NCBI GenBank assembly: GCA_031282085.1
Contig: JAITEK010000055.1
Span: 1 to 7,056, forward strand
Source: Coriobacteriales bacterium
GTDB taxonomy: Bacteria > Actinomycetota > Coriobacteriia > Coriobacteriales > UBA8131
Reading direction: 5' to 3'
Length of the DNA stretch: 7,056 nucleotides
Shown here: positions 1 to 5,559 of the stretch, piece after piece
How the letters are laid out: each line of letters opens with the position of its first letter
Numbering within the stretch: position 1 is the first letter of the stretch
The notes under the pieces: model-generated
What the model was told of the DNA's origin: nothing
The model's input: only the letters and a program-made list of their open reading frames with translations
Database searches by the model: none
Translations under genes and position numbers: made by a program

Positions 1-27
1 TGCCTAGTTTATTGGTCGGTAGTCACT

Positions 28-40
28 TATACTTGTTTGT
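28..40 (+). promoter_or_regulatory. -10 element placed for a leaderless murI transcript
   Basis: TATACT at 28-33 matches the -10 consensus TATAAT at 5 of 6 positions. It is followed by exactly 7 nt and then the ATG at 41, so transcription would begin at or next to the A of the start codon. No Shine-Dalgarno sequence precedes this ATG, which agrees with a leaderless mRNA, a common arrangement in actinobacteria. No good -35 is visible at 16-18 bp spacing, and only 40 bases of upstream sequence are present, so the promoter call is tentative. Confidence 0.45.
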
Positions 41-79
41 ATGCAGACTTCATCATCTCAACAGGATTCGGTTTACGGC

Positions 80-202
80 GGCGCGGCCCAGCCCGCCGCA
101 GCTCGGCCCGCCGTGACCCAACTCGGCGCGGTCCAGCCCGCCGCAGCCCCCCCAGCTGCCCTTCACCCAGACGCCTCCCGGCCTGTTGCGGCTCGCCCCA
201 TT
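80..202 (+). repeat. 45-bp (15-codon) repeats in the murI N-terminal extension
   Basis: Units start at 80, 125 and 170. Positions 80-102 and 125-147 match at 22 of 23 bases. In protein the units read GAAQPAAARPAVTQL, GAVQPAAAPPAALHP and the diverged DASRPVAARP, the last running directly into the racemase core (IGVFDSG). The exact 45-bp offset keeps the frame, as expected for a tandem duplication of a coding unit. The encoded segment is Pro/Ala/Gln-rich and probably disordered. Confidence 0.75.
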
Positions 203-614
203 GGGGTGTTCGACTCGGGTGTGGGTGGGCTTACGGTTGCGCGCGAGATAGCGCGGCTTCTGCCGCATGAGTCCATCCTGTACTTCGGCGACACCCTGCG
301 CTGCCCCTATGGGCCACGCTCTCTGTCCGAGATACAGGGTTTTGCCCGGCAGATCGCCTGTTGGCTGGCCGGCCAGGACGTCAAGCTCATCGTCATAGCC
401 TGCAACTCGGCAACGGCGGCGGGGCTCGAGACCGTGCAGCGCGAGTCGGCCGTGCCGGTCATCGGCGTGGTCGAGCCGGGCGCCCGCGCGGCTGTCCAGG
501 CAACCACGGCGCGCCGCGTCGGCGTCATCGGAACAGCCGCCACCATCGCCTCGAACATCTACGCCCGCGCCATCCGCGGGCTGGACACCGGCATCACCAC
601 CTTCTCGATCGCCA

Positions 615-619
615 CCCCC
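615..619 (+). other. Frameshift site in murI: C5 homopolymer, one C short
   Basis: Upstream of this run the frame from 41 encodes good MurI sequence; downstream the +1-shifted frame does. A sixth C restores ...ATPRFVEIVEQG.... Homopolymer length is a typical place both for sequencing error and for slipped-strand mutation. Confidence 0.8.
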
Positions 620-1108
620 GCTTCGTCGAGATAGTCGAGCAGGGCCTCCGGCTCGACCGCAACCCCGTTGAGGACGTCATGGCGCAGACCTCGTCCATCT
701 ACATCCGCCCGGCCTTCCTCGAGATAGCCCGCGACTACCTCAACCCGCTCAAGCGGTGCAAAATAGACACCCTCGTTCTCGGCTGCACGCATTACCCCCT
801 CCTCACGCCCCTCATCTCGCAGGTCGTCGGCCAGGATGTGCGCATCATATCCAGCGCCGAAGAGACCGCGCGCGACGTCCGCGAGACCCTCGAGCGGCGT
901 GCCCAACTCGCCCCCGAGGGCGCAAACCCCGCTCACCGCTTTGTAACGACCGCTTTGAATGTTGACGAATTCGCGGCGCTCGGCTCCGCCATACTCGCTC
1001 GCGCGGTGGAGGCGCCCGAGGCGGTAAGCCTCGCCGAGCTCGAGGACGGCCTGCGGCATTTTGAGACGACCGCCCGTAAAGACCCTCAATGACGAGAGGA
1101 CGACACAT

Positions 1109-1819
1109 ATGATCGCAACACGTTCAAACAACCGGGCCAATGATGCGCTGCGCCCCGTGACCTTTACCCGCGACTACCTCAAAAGCCCCTTCGGCTCCTG
1201 CCTGGTCGAATTCGGCGATACGCGGGTGCTGTGCGCCGCGAGCATCGAGGAGAGCGTCCCCGGTTGGCTCAAGGGCACCGGCACCGGTTGGGTGACGGCG
1301 GAATACGCGATGCTCCCCGCATCGGGTTCCAAACGCTCGCGACGCGAGACCAACGGCCAGAAGGGCCGCACGCATGAGATACAACGGCTCATCGGCCGTT
1401 CGCTGCGCTCGGTGGTCGACCTCCGCGCTCTCGGCGAGGTAACCGTGACGCTCGACTGCGACGTCATCCAGGCCGACGGGGGGACCCGCACCGCCTCGAT
1501 ATGTGGGGCGTGGATCGCCCTGCGCGACGCCCTCAACGCCTGGGCCAACGCCGGCAAGCTCAAAGCGAGCCCCGTATTCGGACAGGTCGCGGCCATAAGC
1601 GTGGGGCTGGTCGACGGCAAGGTACTGCTCGACCTCGACTATCGTGAGGACTCGCGCGCGGAGATAGACATGAACCTCGTCATGAATGCGGAGGGCGAGT
1701 TCATCGAGGTGCAGGGAACGGGCGAGCGTACGACCTTCGACCGTGCCCGTCTCGACGAGATGCTTGACGTGGGCACCAAGGGCCTCTGGGATCTGCTCGC
1801 GGCCCAGCGGGCAACATAA
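1109..1819 (+). CDS. rph: Ribonuclease PH
   Basis: RNase PH is a phosphorolytic 3'-5' exoribonuclease that trims tRNA precursors after the CCA end, using phosphate and releasing nucleoside diphosphates; it acts as a hexameric ring in the cytoplasm. The 236-residue product is full length for the family. Visible signatures are RPVTFTRDYLKSPFGS near the start, GWVTAEYAMLP (60-70), the basic phosphate and RNA-binding stretch SKRSRRETNGQKGRTHEIQR (74-93), DCDVIQADGGTRTASI (116-131) and the metal-binding LDLDYREDSRAEIDMN (174-189), with VQGTGE at 201-206. The ATG at 1109 is chosen over an in-frame upstream codon at 1061 because GAGAGGA (1094-1100) sits 8 nt before it and family homology starts there. 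It lies 16 nt after the murI stop, so the two are probably co-transcribed. Confidence 0.95.
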   Translation: MIATRSNNRANDALRPVTFTRDYLKSPFGSCLVEFGDTRVLCAASIEESVPGWLKGTGTGWVTAEYAMLPASGSKRSRRETNGQKGRTHEIQRLIGRSLRSVVDLRALGEVTVTLDCDVIQADGGTRTASICGAWIALRDALNAWANAGKLKASPVFGQVAAISVGLVDGKVLLDLDYREDSRAEIDMNLVMNAEGEFIEVQGTGERTTFDRARLDEMLDVGTKGLWDLLAAQRAT

Positions 1820-1864
1820 GAACAGGTATGATTAGGCAACAGCACAGCGTAAGATGCAGGGAAC

Positions 1865-1872
1865 AAGGAGGG
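1865..1872 (+). promoter_or_regulatory. Ribosome binding site that fixes a GTG start for rdgB
   Basis: AAGGAGGG at 1865-1872 is a near-perfect Shine-Dalgarno sequence. Its GGAGG core ends 7 nt before the GTG at 1879. The upstream in-frame ATG at 1828 has only a weak AGG 2 nt away, so GTG 1879 is the better start. A -10-like TATGAT at 1827-1832 could give an internal promoter, but it has no recognisable -35. Confidence 0.75.
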
Positions 1873-1878
1873 CACGGA

Positions 1879-3315
1879 GTGGGCGCAGAGCGCGAAAAAC
1901 ACGAAGACTACGAGAACCAGCCGGCAAGGACGGCAGAATCGGTGCAACCGGCACAGCCGTTAGAGCCGACACAGCCGCCAGAGCCAATACAACCCGCACA
2001 ACCGACGCACACGGTCCTCATCGCCTCCAACAACCAGGGCAAGGTCAGCGAGATCGTCGAGAGCCTCGATCTGGAGGGTTGGCGTTTCTTGTCCCTGAGC
2101 GACGCGAACGTCACCGAGCTGCCCGAGGAGACGGGGGAGACCTACGAGGAGAACGCACGCATCAAGGCGCTTGCTGCCCATCGCCAGGCTCCGCACAGCG
2201 CGGCGCTTGCCGATGATTCCGGTCTTGAGGTCGATGCGCTTATAGGAGCGCCGGGCGTCCGCTCGGCCCGTTATAGCGGCGAGGGCGCGACGGACGCGCA
2301 GAATACCGCGAAGCTGCTCGCCGCGCTTGAGGCTGTTCCCGCCGAGCAGCGCACCGCGCGTTTTGTCTGTAGCCTTGTCTACGTCGACGAGCAGGGGCAC
2401 GAGATCGTCGCACGGGGCGTCTGCGAGGGGCGCATCGCTCGCGAGCCGCGCGGCGACGGCGGCTTTGGCTACGACCCGGTGTTCCTGCCCAGCGAGATAG
2501 ACGACGGCCGTACGATGGCCGAGCTCTCCGCCGCTGAGAAGAACCGCATCTCGCATCGCGGCAAGGCCCTGCGCGCCCTGCGCGCCAAACTCGCCAGCCA
2601 CCGAAAGACGTCCGCAACGCTCGCCGATGAGGGCGACGCACCCACGCGCGTCATCGCCTTCGACCTCGACGGCACCCTGCTTGAGGGCCACTCGCCCGTG
2701 CGCATGGTCCGCAACCTCGTCGCCCGGCGCATCATCCCCTACACCACCGCGGCCAAGGTCCTGTGGTGGGGCGTGCGCTACCGCCTGCGCCTGCCGGTGG
2801 AGCAGGAACAGGTGCGCGAGTACGTCTTCAGGAGTTTCTCGCATTTTCCCGCTGCCGAGGCGGATGACATCATGGTCACGTTCTACAAGGATGACCTGCA
2901 AAGACGCCTGCGTCCCAAGGCGCTTGAGACCATCCGTGAGCACCAGGCGGCAGGCGATGTCATCGTCTTGGTGAGCGCCTCCTTCACCCCTTTGGTGCGA
3001 GAGGTGTCCCGCGATGTGCACGCGGATTGGTTCATCTGCACACAGATGGAGATCGAGGACGGCTACTATACGGGCAATGTTGAGGGCGTTCCGCCCGAGG
3101 GCGCCCAAAAGCTCGTCCAGTTGACCGCCTGGGCTGATGAGCATTTCGGTGAGGGAGCCTGGGTGCTGGGCGCCGCCTATGGCGACCACCGAAGCGACGA
3201 GCCGCTGCTTGCCCCCGCGCGCCAGCCGGTGGCCGTCAACCCCGATACCGATCTTGAGCGCGTCGCCCGTCGTCGGGGCTGGCAGATAGTCGACTGGAGC
3301 TTTGAGCCCCATTAG
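1879..3315 (+). CDS. rdgB: RdgB/HAM1 non-canonical purine NTP pyrophosphatase fused to a HAD-IB phosphatase
   Basis: The N-terminal enzyme hydrolyses ITP, dITP and XTP to the monophosphate plus pyrophosphate, keeping deaminated purines out of DNA and RNA. From GTG 1879 the product has 478 residues against about 200 for RdgB alone. Order: charged, Pro-rich tail (1-44); RdgB domain with SNNQGK (50-55), ADDSGLEVDAL (111-121), GFGYDPVF (195-202) and the C-terminal EKNRISHRGKAL; a linker of roughly 20 residues; then a HAD domain (about 257-478) with FDLDGTLL (nucleophile Asp262, Asp264), the motif II Ser in LVSASF (366), Lys411 (GAQK) and YGDHRSDEPLL (Asp436, Asp440). This resembles the SerB-like HAD-IB hydrolases; the HAD substrate is unknown. 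No in-frame ATG, GTG or TTG lies between ATG 2515, inside RdgB, and GTG 2698, past HAD motif I, so the HAD part must be made as a fusion. It is third in the murI-rph-rdgB operon, 59 nt after rph. Coupled hydrolysis of (d)ITP through to a nucleoside is an attractive guess only. Confidence 0.93.
   Translation: MGAEREKHEDYENQPARTAESVQPAQPLEPTQPPEPIQPAQPTHTVLIASNNQGKVSEIVESLDLEGWRFLSLSDANVTELPEETGETYEENARIKALAAHRQAPHSAALADDSGLEVDALIGAPGVRSARYSGEGATDAQNTAKLLAALEAVPAEQRTARFVCSLVYVDEQGHEIVARGVCEGRIAREPRGDGGFGYDPVFLPSEIDDGRTMAELSAAEKNRISHRGKALRALRAKLASHRKTSATLADEGDAPTRVIAFDLDGTLLEGHSPVRMVRNLVARRIIPYTTAAKVLWWGVRYRLRLPVEQEQVREYVFRSFSHFPAAEADDIMVTFYKDDLQRRLRPKALETIREHQAAGDVIVLVSASFTPLVREVSRDVHADWFICTQMEIEDGYYTGNVEGVPPEGAQKLVQLTAWADEHFGEGAWVLGAAYGDHRSDEPLLAPARQPVAVNPDTDLERVARRRGWQIVDWSFEPH
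1945..2007 (+). repeat. Pro-rich QPxxPx codon repeat in rdgB N-terminus
   Basis: The codons spell QPAQPLEPTQPPEPIQPAQP. A 6-residue (18-bp) unit is visible in QPLEPT, QPPEPI and QPAQPT. The segment lies just before the start of the RdgB fold (HTVLIASNNQGK) and is probably a disordered, extended tail. It has no counterpart in standard RdgB proteins. Confidence 0.65.
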
Positions 3316-3322
3316 GCGCACA

Positions 3323-3345
3323 GGGGCATTTCTGCCACCGTTTTT
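3323..3345 (+). terminator. Intrinsic terminator after the murI-rph-rdgB operon
   Basis: GGGGCA (3323-3328), loop TTTC (3329-3332) and TGCC with CC (3333-3339) form a hairpin with one bulged A at 3337. It is followed by a G and then TTTTT at 3341-3345. The hairpin starts 8 nt after the rdgB stop. The stem is short but GC-rich, and the T-run is in the right place. Confidence 0.6.
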
Positions 3346-3353
3346 GCAACAAT

Positions 3354-3412
3354 TCGGCAAATAGTAGTCGGCAAAGAGCACTTTGGCGCTATCTCGGGGT
3401 ATGATGATATTC
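3354..3412 (+). promoter_or_regulatory. Candidate promoter region of the pseudo-AAA+ gene
   Basis: TATGAT at 3400-3405 matches the -10 consensus at 5 of 6 positions but lacks a clear -35. An alternative pair is TTGGCG (3383-3388) with GATATT (3406-3411) at 17-bp spacing, which is weaker in each element. Upstream, the 8-bp direct repeat TCGGCAAA occurs at 3354-3361 and 3368-3375, 14 bp apart, and might be a regulator site. The region lies between the operon terminator and the next gene, so a promoter is needed here; its exact position is uncertain. Confidence 0.4.
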
Positions 3413-3471
3413 ATGAAGGTTTTGGATTGACTGTCCTTGGCGGCCAGCCGTCATTTGGATGAAGGCAGAAC

Positions 3472-5001
3472 ATGAGTATGGAGCGAGAACCGCACAATAG
3501 TTCCGAGAGGAGTGCCGCCTTTTACCTTGAGGCCGCTCAGACCGCCCTCATGGAGGGCCACTCTCGTCTCGCCATCCATCTGTTCCGCGCGGCCTTCGAG
3601 ATCGAGTCGTCCTTTGGGCCCCTCGTGTCCGCCCCGGCGCTCACCGGCCTGCGGAAGGCATGGGACCTCGCGCTTGACCTGGGCGATCGTTCCCTTGCCG
3701 AGTCCATTTTCAGCGAGCTGTCGCCCCACAATAATCCCGAGCAGAACGAGCGCGCGACGATGCGCCTGCAGACCCTCGCCCTGGGCCAGCTTGAGGACAT
3801 GGGCATCACGGTTGACGACCTGGAGAACATAGCGGACGTCATCTCCCAGGAGATGGTCGATTCGGACAGCGAGAAGCTCATCGACTCACTCAAATCGGCT
3901 CTCGAGCAGATCGGGCTGGTTGTCGATGAGGATGAGGACGACCCCGCGCAGGAAGACATCGCCCATGTGGAGCAGCCCGAGCAGGAGCCTGCCTCCAAGA
4001 CCGGCCTTGCGAGAATAGGCAAGGAGCTGCGCGAGTTCAGCAACCGCGGTAGGGAGGAGGCGCGTCAGAGGCGCCTCGATTACCAGGCACTATCCGGCTA
4101 CACCCAGGCCCTTGAGCATATGCGGCGCTTCGGTTTCCTCTCAGCGAGCGATGCCGCCCACCGTCTGTTCATCGAGCGCAGCGCGGCCATGCACGGCGTT
4201 TCGCAGCTCTCGTTAAGCGACATGTTCCTGTTCTTCGGCCCTGCCCGCGAGGACGTTTCGCTTTTTGCCCATGCGACCGCGGGCGAGATAGGGTTTCCCG
4301 TACTTCATATCTCCGTCGACCTCGATGCGCAGGGCAACGGTACCATCAAACTCGTAGGGCCCTTCAAACGGGGCCTGTTCGGCAACCCGCCCGATTTTAT
4401 GGACATGGTAACGCCCTGCACCGTGCTGATAGAGAATATCGATCTCCTGCAGGAGATGTTCGACAACGAGCAGCAGGCCATCAAGCGCGGCGGCGCCATG
4501 TTCAGGGGCATGATGGGCGTACCGGCCCGTTCGATGCAGGCCGAGATAACCGGCTACCTGCGCGCCCTGCGGCAGAAGCCCGGTATCGTCATCATGGCAA
4601 CCGCCCAGGGCAAGGCTACGCTGCGGGAGCCTCTGCGCAGCTTGCTCGGCGTAATCCACGAGATAGAGGTGGCCTCTCCGCGGGAAGACGAGCGGCGCGC
4701 CGTGCTCATCAGCTTCGCGAGCGAGCACCCTTCATTCACCGAACTGGACATAGACAGGATAGCCCAGCTTTCCGAGGGGCTTTCGCGCAGCGAGCTGGTC
4801 TCTGCCGCCCATGCGGCTGTTGAGGAGGCCTATCGCGTCTCCTTGCGCACCGGCAGATACAACCGCGTTACTCTTGGCGACGCCATGGTACAGCTCGCGC
4901 CGTTCCTCGACCACGAGTCGCCCCAATACCAGCAGGTCGAGAACGAAGCCGTCATCCAACTCGCACATGATCTTGAAGAAGATATGTATCGCAATCAGTA
5001 G
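3472..5001 (+). CDS. TPR-like protein with a degenerate AAA+ module (putative pseudo-ATPase)
   Basis: I cannot name this 509-residue protein; it has no signal peptide or membrane segment. Residues about 10-110 are amphipathic helices of TPR type (AAFYLEAAQTALMEGHSRLAIHLFRAAF, and a second pair around ALDLGDRSLAESIFSEL). An acidic linker (152-174, DEDEDDP) and a basic helix (175-205) follow. From about 245 on, the sequence follows an AAA+ ATPase: FFGPAREDVSLFAHATAGEIGFPVLHIS sits where family members have GPPGTGKT plus helix. The Walker A Lys/Thr are lost (256-263, GPAREDVS). Walker B is VLIENID (318-324), without the DE pair. Sensor 1 is MATAQG (375-380) instead of ATN, and no arginine finger is visible. 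The lid motif LSEGLSRSEL (433-442) is kept. The structure therefore looks conserved while nucleotide binding looks lost, which suggests a scaffold or adaptor role (inference). The start is ATG 3472, with GAAGG at 3461-3465. It appears monocistronic or leads into rrf2. Confidence 0.85.
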   Translation: MSMEREPHNSSERSAAFYLEAAQTALMEGHSRLAIHLFRAAFEIESSFGPLVSAPALTGLRKAWDLALDLGDRSLAESIFSELSPHNNPEQNERATMRLQTLALGQLEDMGITVDDLENIADVISQEMVDSDSEKLIDSLKSALEQIGLVVDEDEDDPAQEDIAHVEQPEQEPASKTGLARIGKELREFSNRGREEARQRRLDYQALSGYTQALEHMRRFGFLSASDAAHRLFIERSAAMHGVSQLSLSDMFLFFGPAREDVSLFAHATAGEIGFPVLHISVDLDAQGNGTIKLVGPFKRGLFGNPPDFMDMVTPCTVLIENIDLLQEMFDNEQQAIKRGGAMFRGMMGVPARSMQAEITGYLRALRQKPGIVIMATAQGKATLREPLRSLLGVIHEIEVASPREDERRAVLISFASEHPSFTELDIDRIAQLSEGLSRSELVSAAHAAVEEAYRVSLRTGRYNRVTLGDAMVQLAPFLDHESPQYQQVENEAVIQLAHDLEEDMYRNQ

Positions 5002-5053
5002 CATTTATGCTACACTACGGCATGGGGAAAATGCCCTTGGTTCGGGAACCAGG
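4998..5053 (+). promoter_or_regulatory. Three adjacent dyads and an extended -10 promoter upstream of the Rrf2 gene
   Basis: A perfect 16-bp palindrome, GTAGCATTTATGCTAC, spans 4998-5013 and includes the stop codon of the previous gene. TGCTACACT (5008-5016) is an extended -10 (TGN plus TACACT) sharing the right arm of the palindrome. Next come GGCAT-N7-ATGCC (5019-5035) and TGGTTC-GG-GAACCA (5038-5051; flanks at 5036-5037 and 5052-5053 add one C-G and one G-T pair). None is followed by a T-run, so they do not look like terminators. The first dyad overlapping the -10 is what an autorepressing Rrf2 protein would need; the others would lie in the 5' leader as hairpins or further half-sites. Confidence 0.5.
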
Positions 5054-5112
5054 AGCGTGCAAGGTGTTCGAGTTCAAGCGTAACCTTTGGGTGTTGTTAA
5101 GGATGAAGGATT

Positions 5113-5559
5113 ATGGAAATATCAAGAAGAACCGATTACGCCATCCGCCTTATTGCCGCTTTGCTACAAGCTGATGGTCGGCCCCTCTCTGTGCGTCATG
5201 CGGCCTCGATGCAGGGCGTACCCTACGCTTTCGCTCGCAGCATCCAACACGATCTCGTGCGCAGCGGCATCCTCACCTCGGTGCGCGGCGCCCGTGGCGG
5301 CATGCTTCTGGCCGTCGACCCGAACGAGCTTACGCTGTATCGGCTTATCGAGGTCGTCCAGGGACCGGTGAGCATCGCCATCTGCACGAATGATAAGGAC
5401 TGGTGCTCCCGGCGCAAGGGCTGTCAGTTCCACCGCGTGTGGGAAGGCGCCAACTCCATCCTCAAGGACTACCTCACCTCGGTGACCATCAAGGACCTCA
5501 TCGAGGGCAAATCCGCCTATCTCTCCTCCAATACGGCCTCCATCGCTGCAACGAAGTGA
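5113..5559 (+). CDS. Rrf2/IscR-type transcriptional regulator with Fe-S ligand cysteines
   Basis: This is a 148-residue Rrf2-family DNA-binding protein of normal family length. The winged-helix N-terminus has the typical MEISRRTDYAIRLIAAL opening, a recognition helix around residues 36-50 and the wing VRGARGGMLLA (57-67). The cluster region has Cys91, Cys98, Cys104 and His107, a C-x6-C-x5-C-x2-H layout close to the C-x5-C-x5-C-x2-H of IscR, so a [2Fe-2S] or [4Fe-4S] cofactor is expected (family knowledge). That points to sensing of iron, Fe-S status, NO or oxidants; the sequence cannot tell which. The start is ATG 5113, with AAGGA at 5099-5103, 9 nt upstream. Its stop overlaps the start of the MutY-like gene, so the regulator probably controls that gene and, through the upstream dyads, itself. 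Confidence 0.9.
   Translation: MEISRRTDYAIRLIAALLQADGRPLSVRHAASMQGVPYAFARSIQHDLVRSGILTSVRGARGGMLLAVDPNELTLYRLIEVVQGPVSIAICTNDKDWCSRRKGCQFHRVWEGANSILKDYLTSVTIKDLIEGKSAYLSSNTASIAATK

Larger units (their letters stand above)
41..1092 (+). pseudogene. murI: Glutamate racemase MurI, interrupted by a one-base frameshift
   Basis: MurI interconverts L- and D-glutamate in the cytoplasm to supply D-Glu for peptidoglycan. The first part is read in the frame starting at 41 and stops at the TAG at 632-634. The rest is in the frame ending at the TGA at 1090-1092. Adding one C to the C5 run at 615-619 joins them as ...IATP-RFVEIVEQG..., the normal MurI sequence, giving about 350 residues. Family signatures are FDSGVGG (catalytic Asp58), ACNSAT (Cys121) and GCTHYP (Cys249, His251, corrected numbering), so the break lies between the two catalytic cysteines. 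The Cys-Cys spacing is 128 residues against about 111 in usual MurI, because of an extra segment of about 17 residues near 648-700. Residues 1-52 are a Pro/Ala-rich extension before the core. ATG 41 was chosen because GTG 113 and GTG 206 have no ribosome binding site. The family is certain; whether the frameshift is biological or a sequencing error is not known. Confidence 0.88.

Noticed and set aside
559..1140. Minus-strand open frame of 193 codons across the murI break and the rph start
   Set aside because: It covers conserved MurI and RNase PH coding sequence on the plus strand and encodes nothing recognisable.
1828..1878. ATG at 1828 as the start of rdgB
   Set aside because: It has only a weak ribosome binding site at poor spacing, while AAGGAGGG at 1865-1872 is ideally placed for GTG 1879 and would lie inside the gene otherwise.
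1960..3414. A long open reading frame of 484 codons on the minus strand, antisense to rdgB
   Set aside because: It is a high-GC shadow of the rdgB-HAD reading frame. Its translation shows no recognisable family, while the plus strand encodes two complete catalytic domains.
5036..5053. Possible tRNA T-arm or intrinsic terminator at TGGTTCGGGAACCA
   Set aside because: The dyad has no 7-nt T-loop between 5-bp stems, no other tRNA arms are nearby, and no T-run follows.
5022..5174. Short 50-codon frame from an ATG just after the extended -10, overlapping the start of the Rrf2 gene
   Set aside because: It has no Shine-Dalgarno sequence, overlaps the regulator out of frame by about 60 bases, and its product resembles nothing; the ATG also lies inside a dyad.
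5403..5555. Longer N-terminus for the MutY-like protein from an upstream in-frame codon
   Set aside because: This would overlap about 150 bases of rrf2. The added residues are compositional noise, and homology begins after the GTG at 5556.
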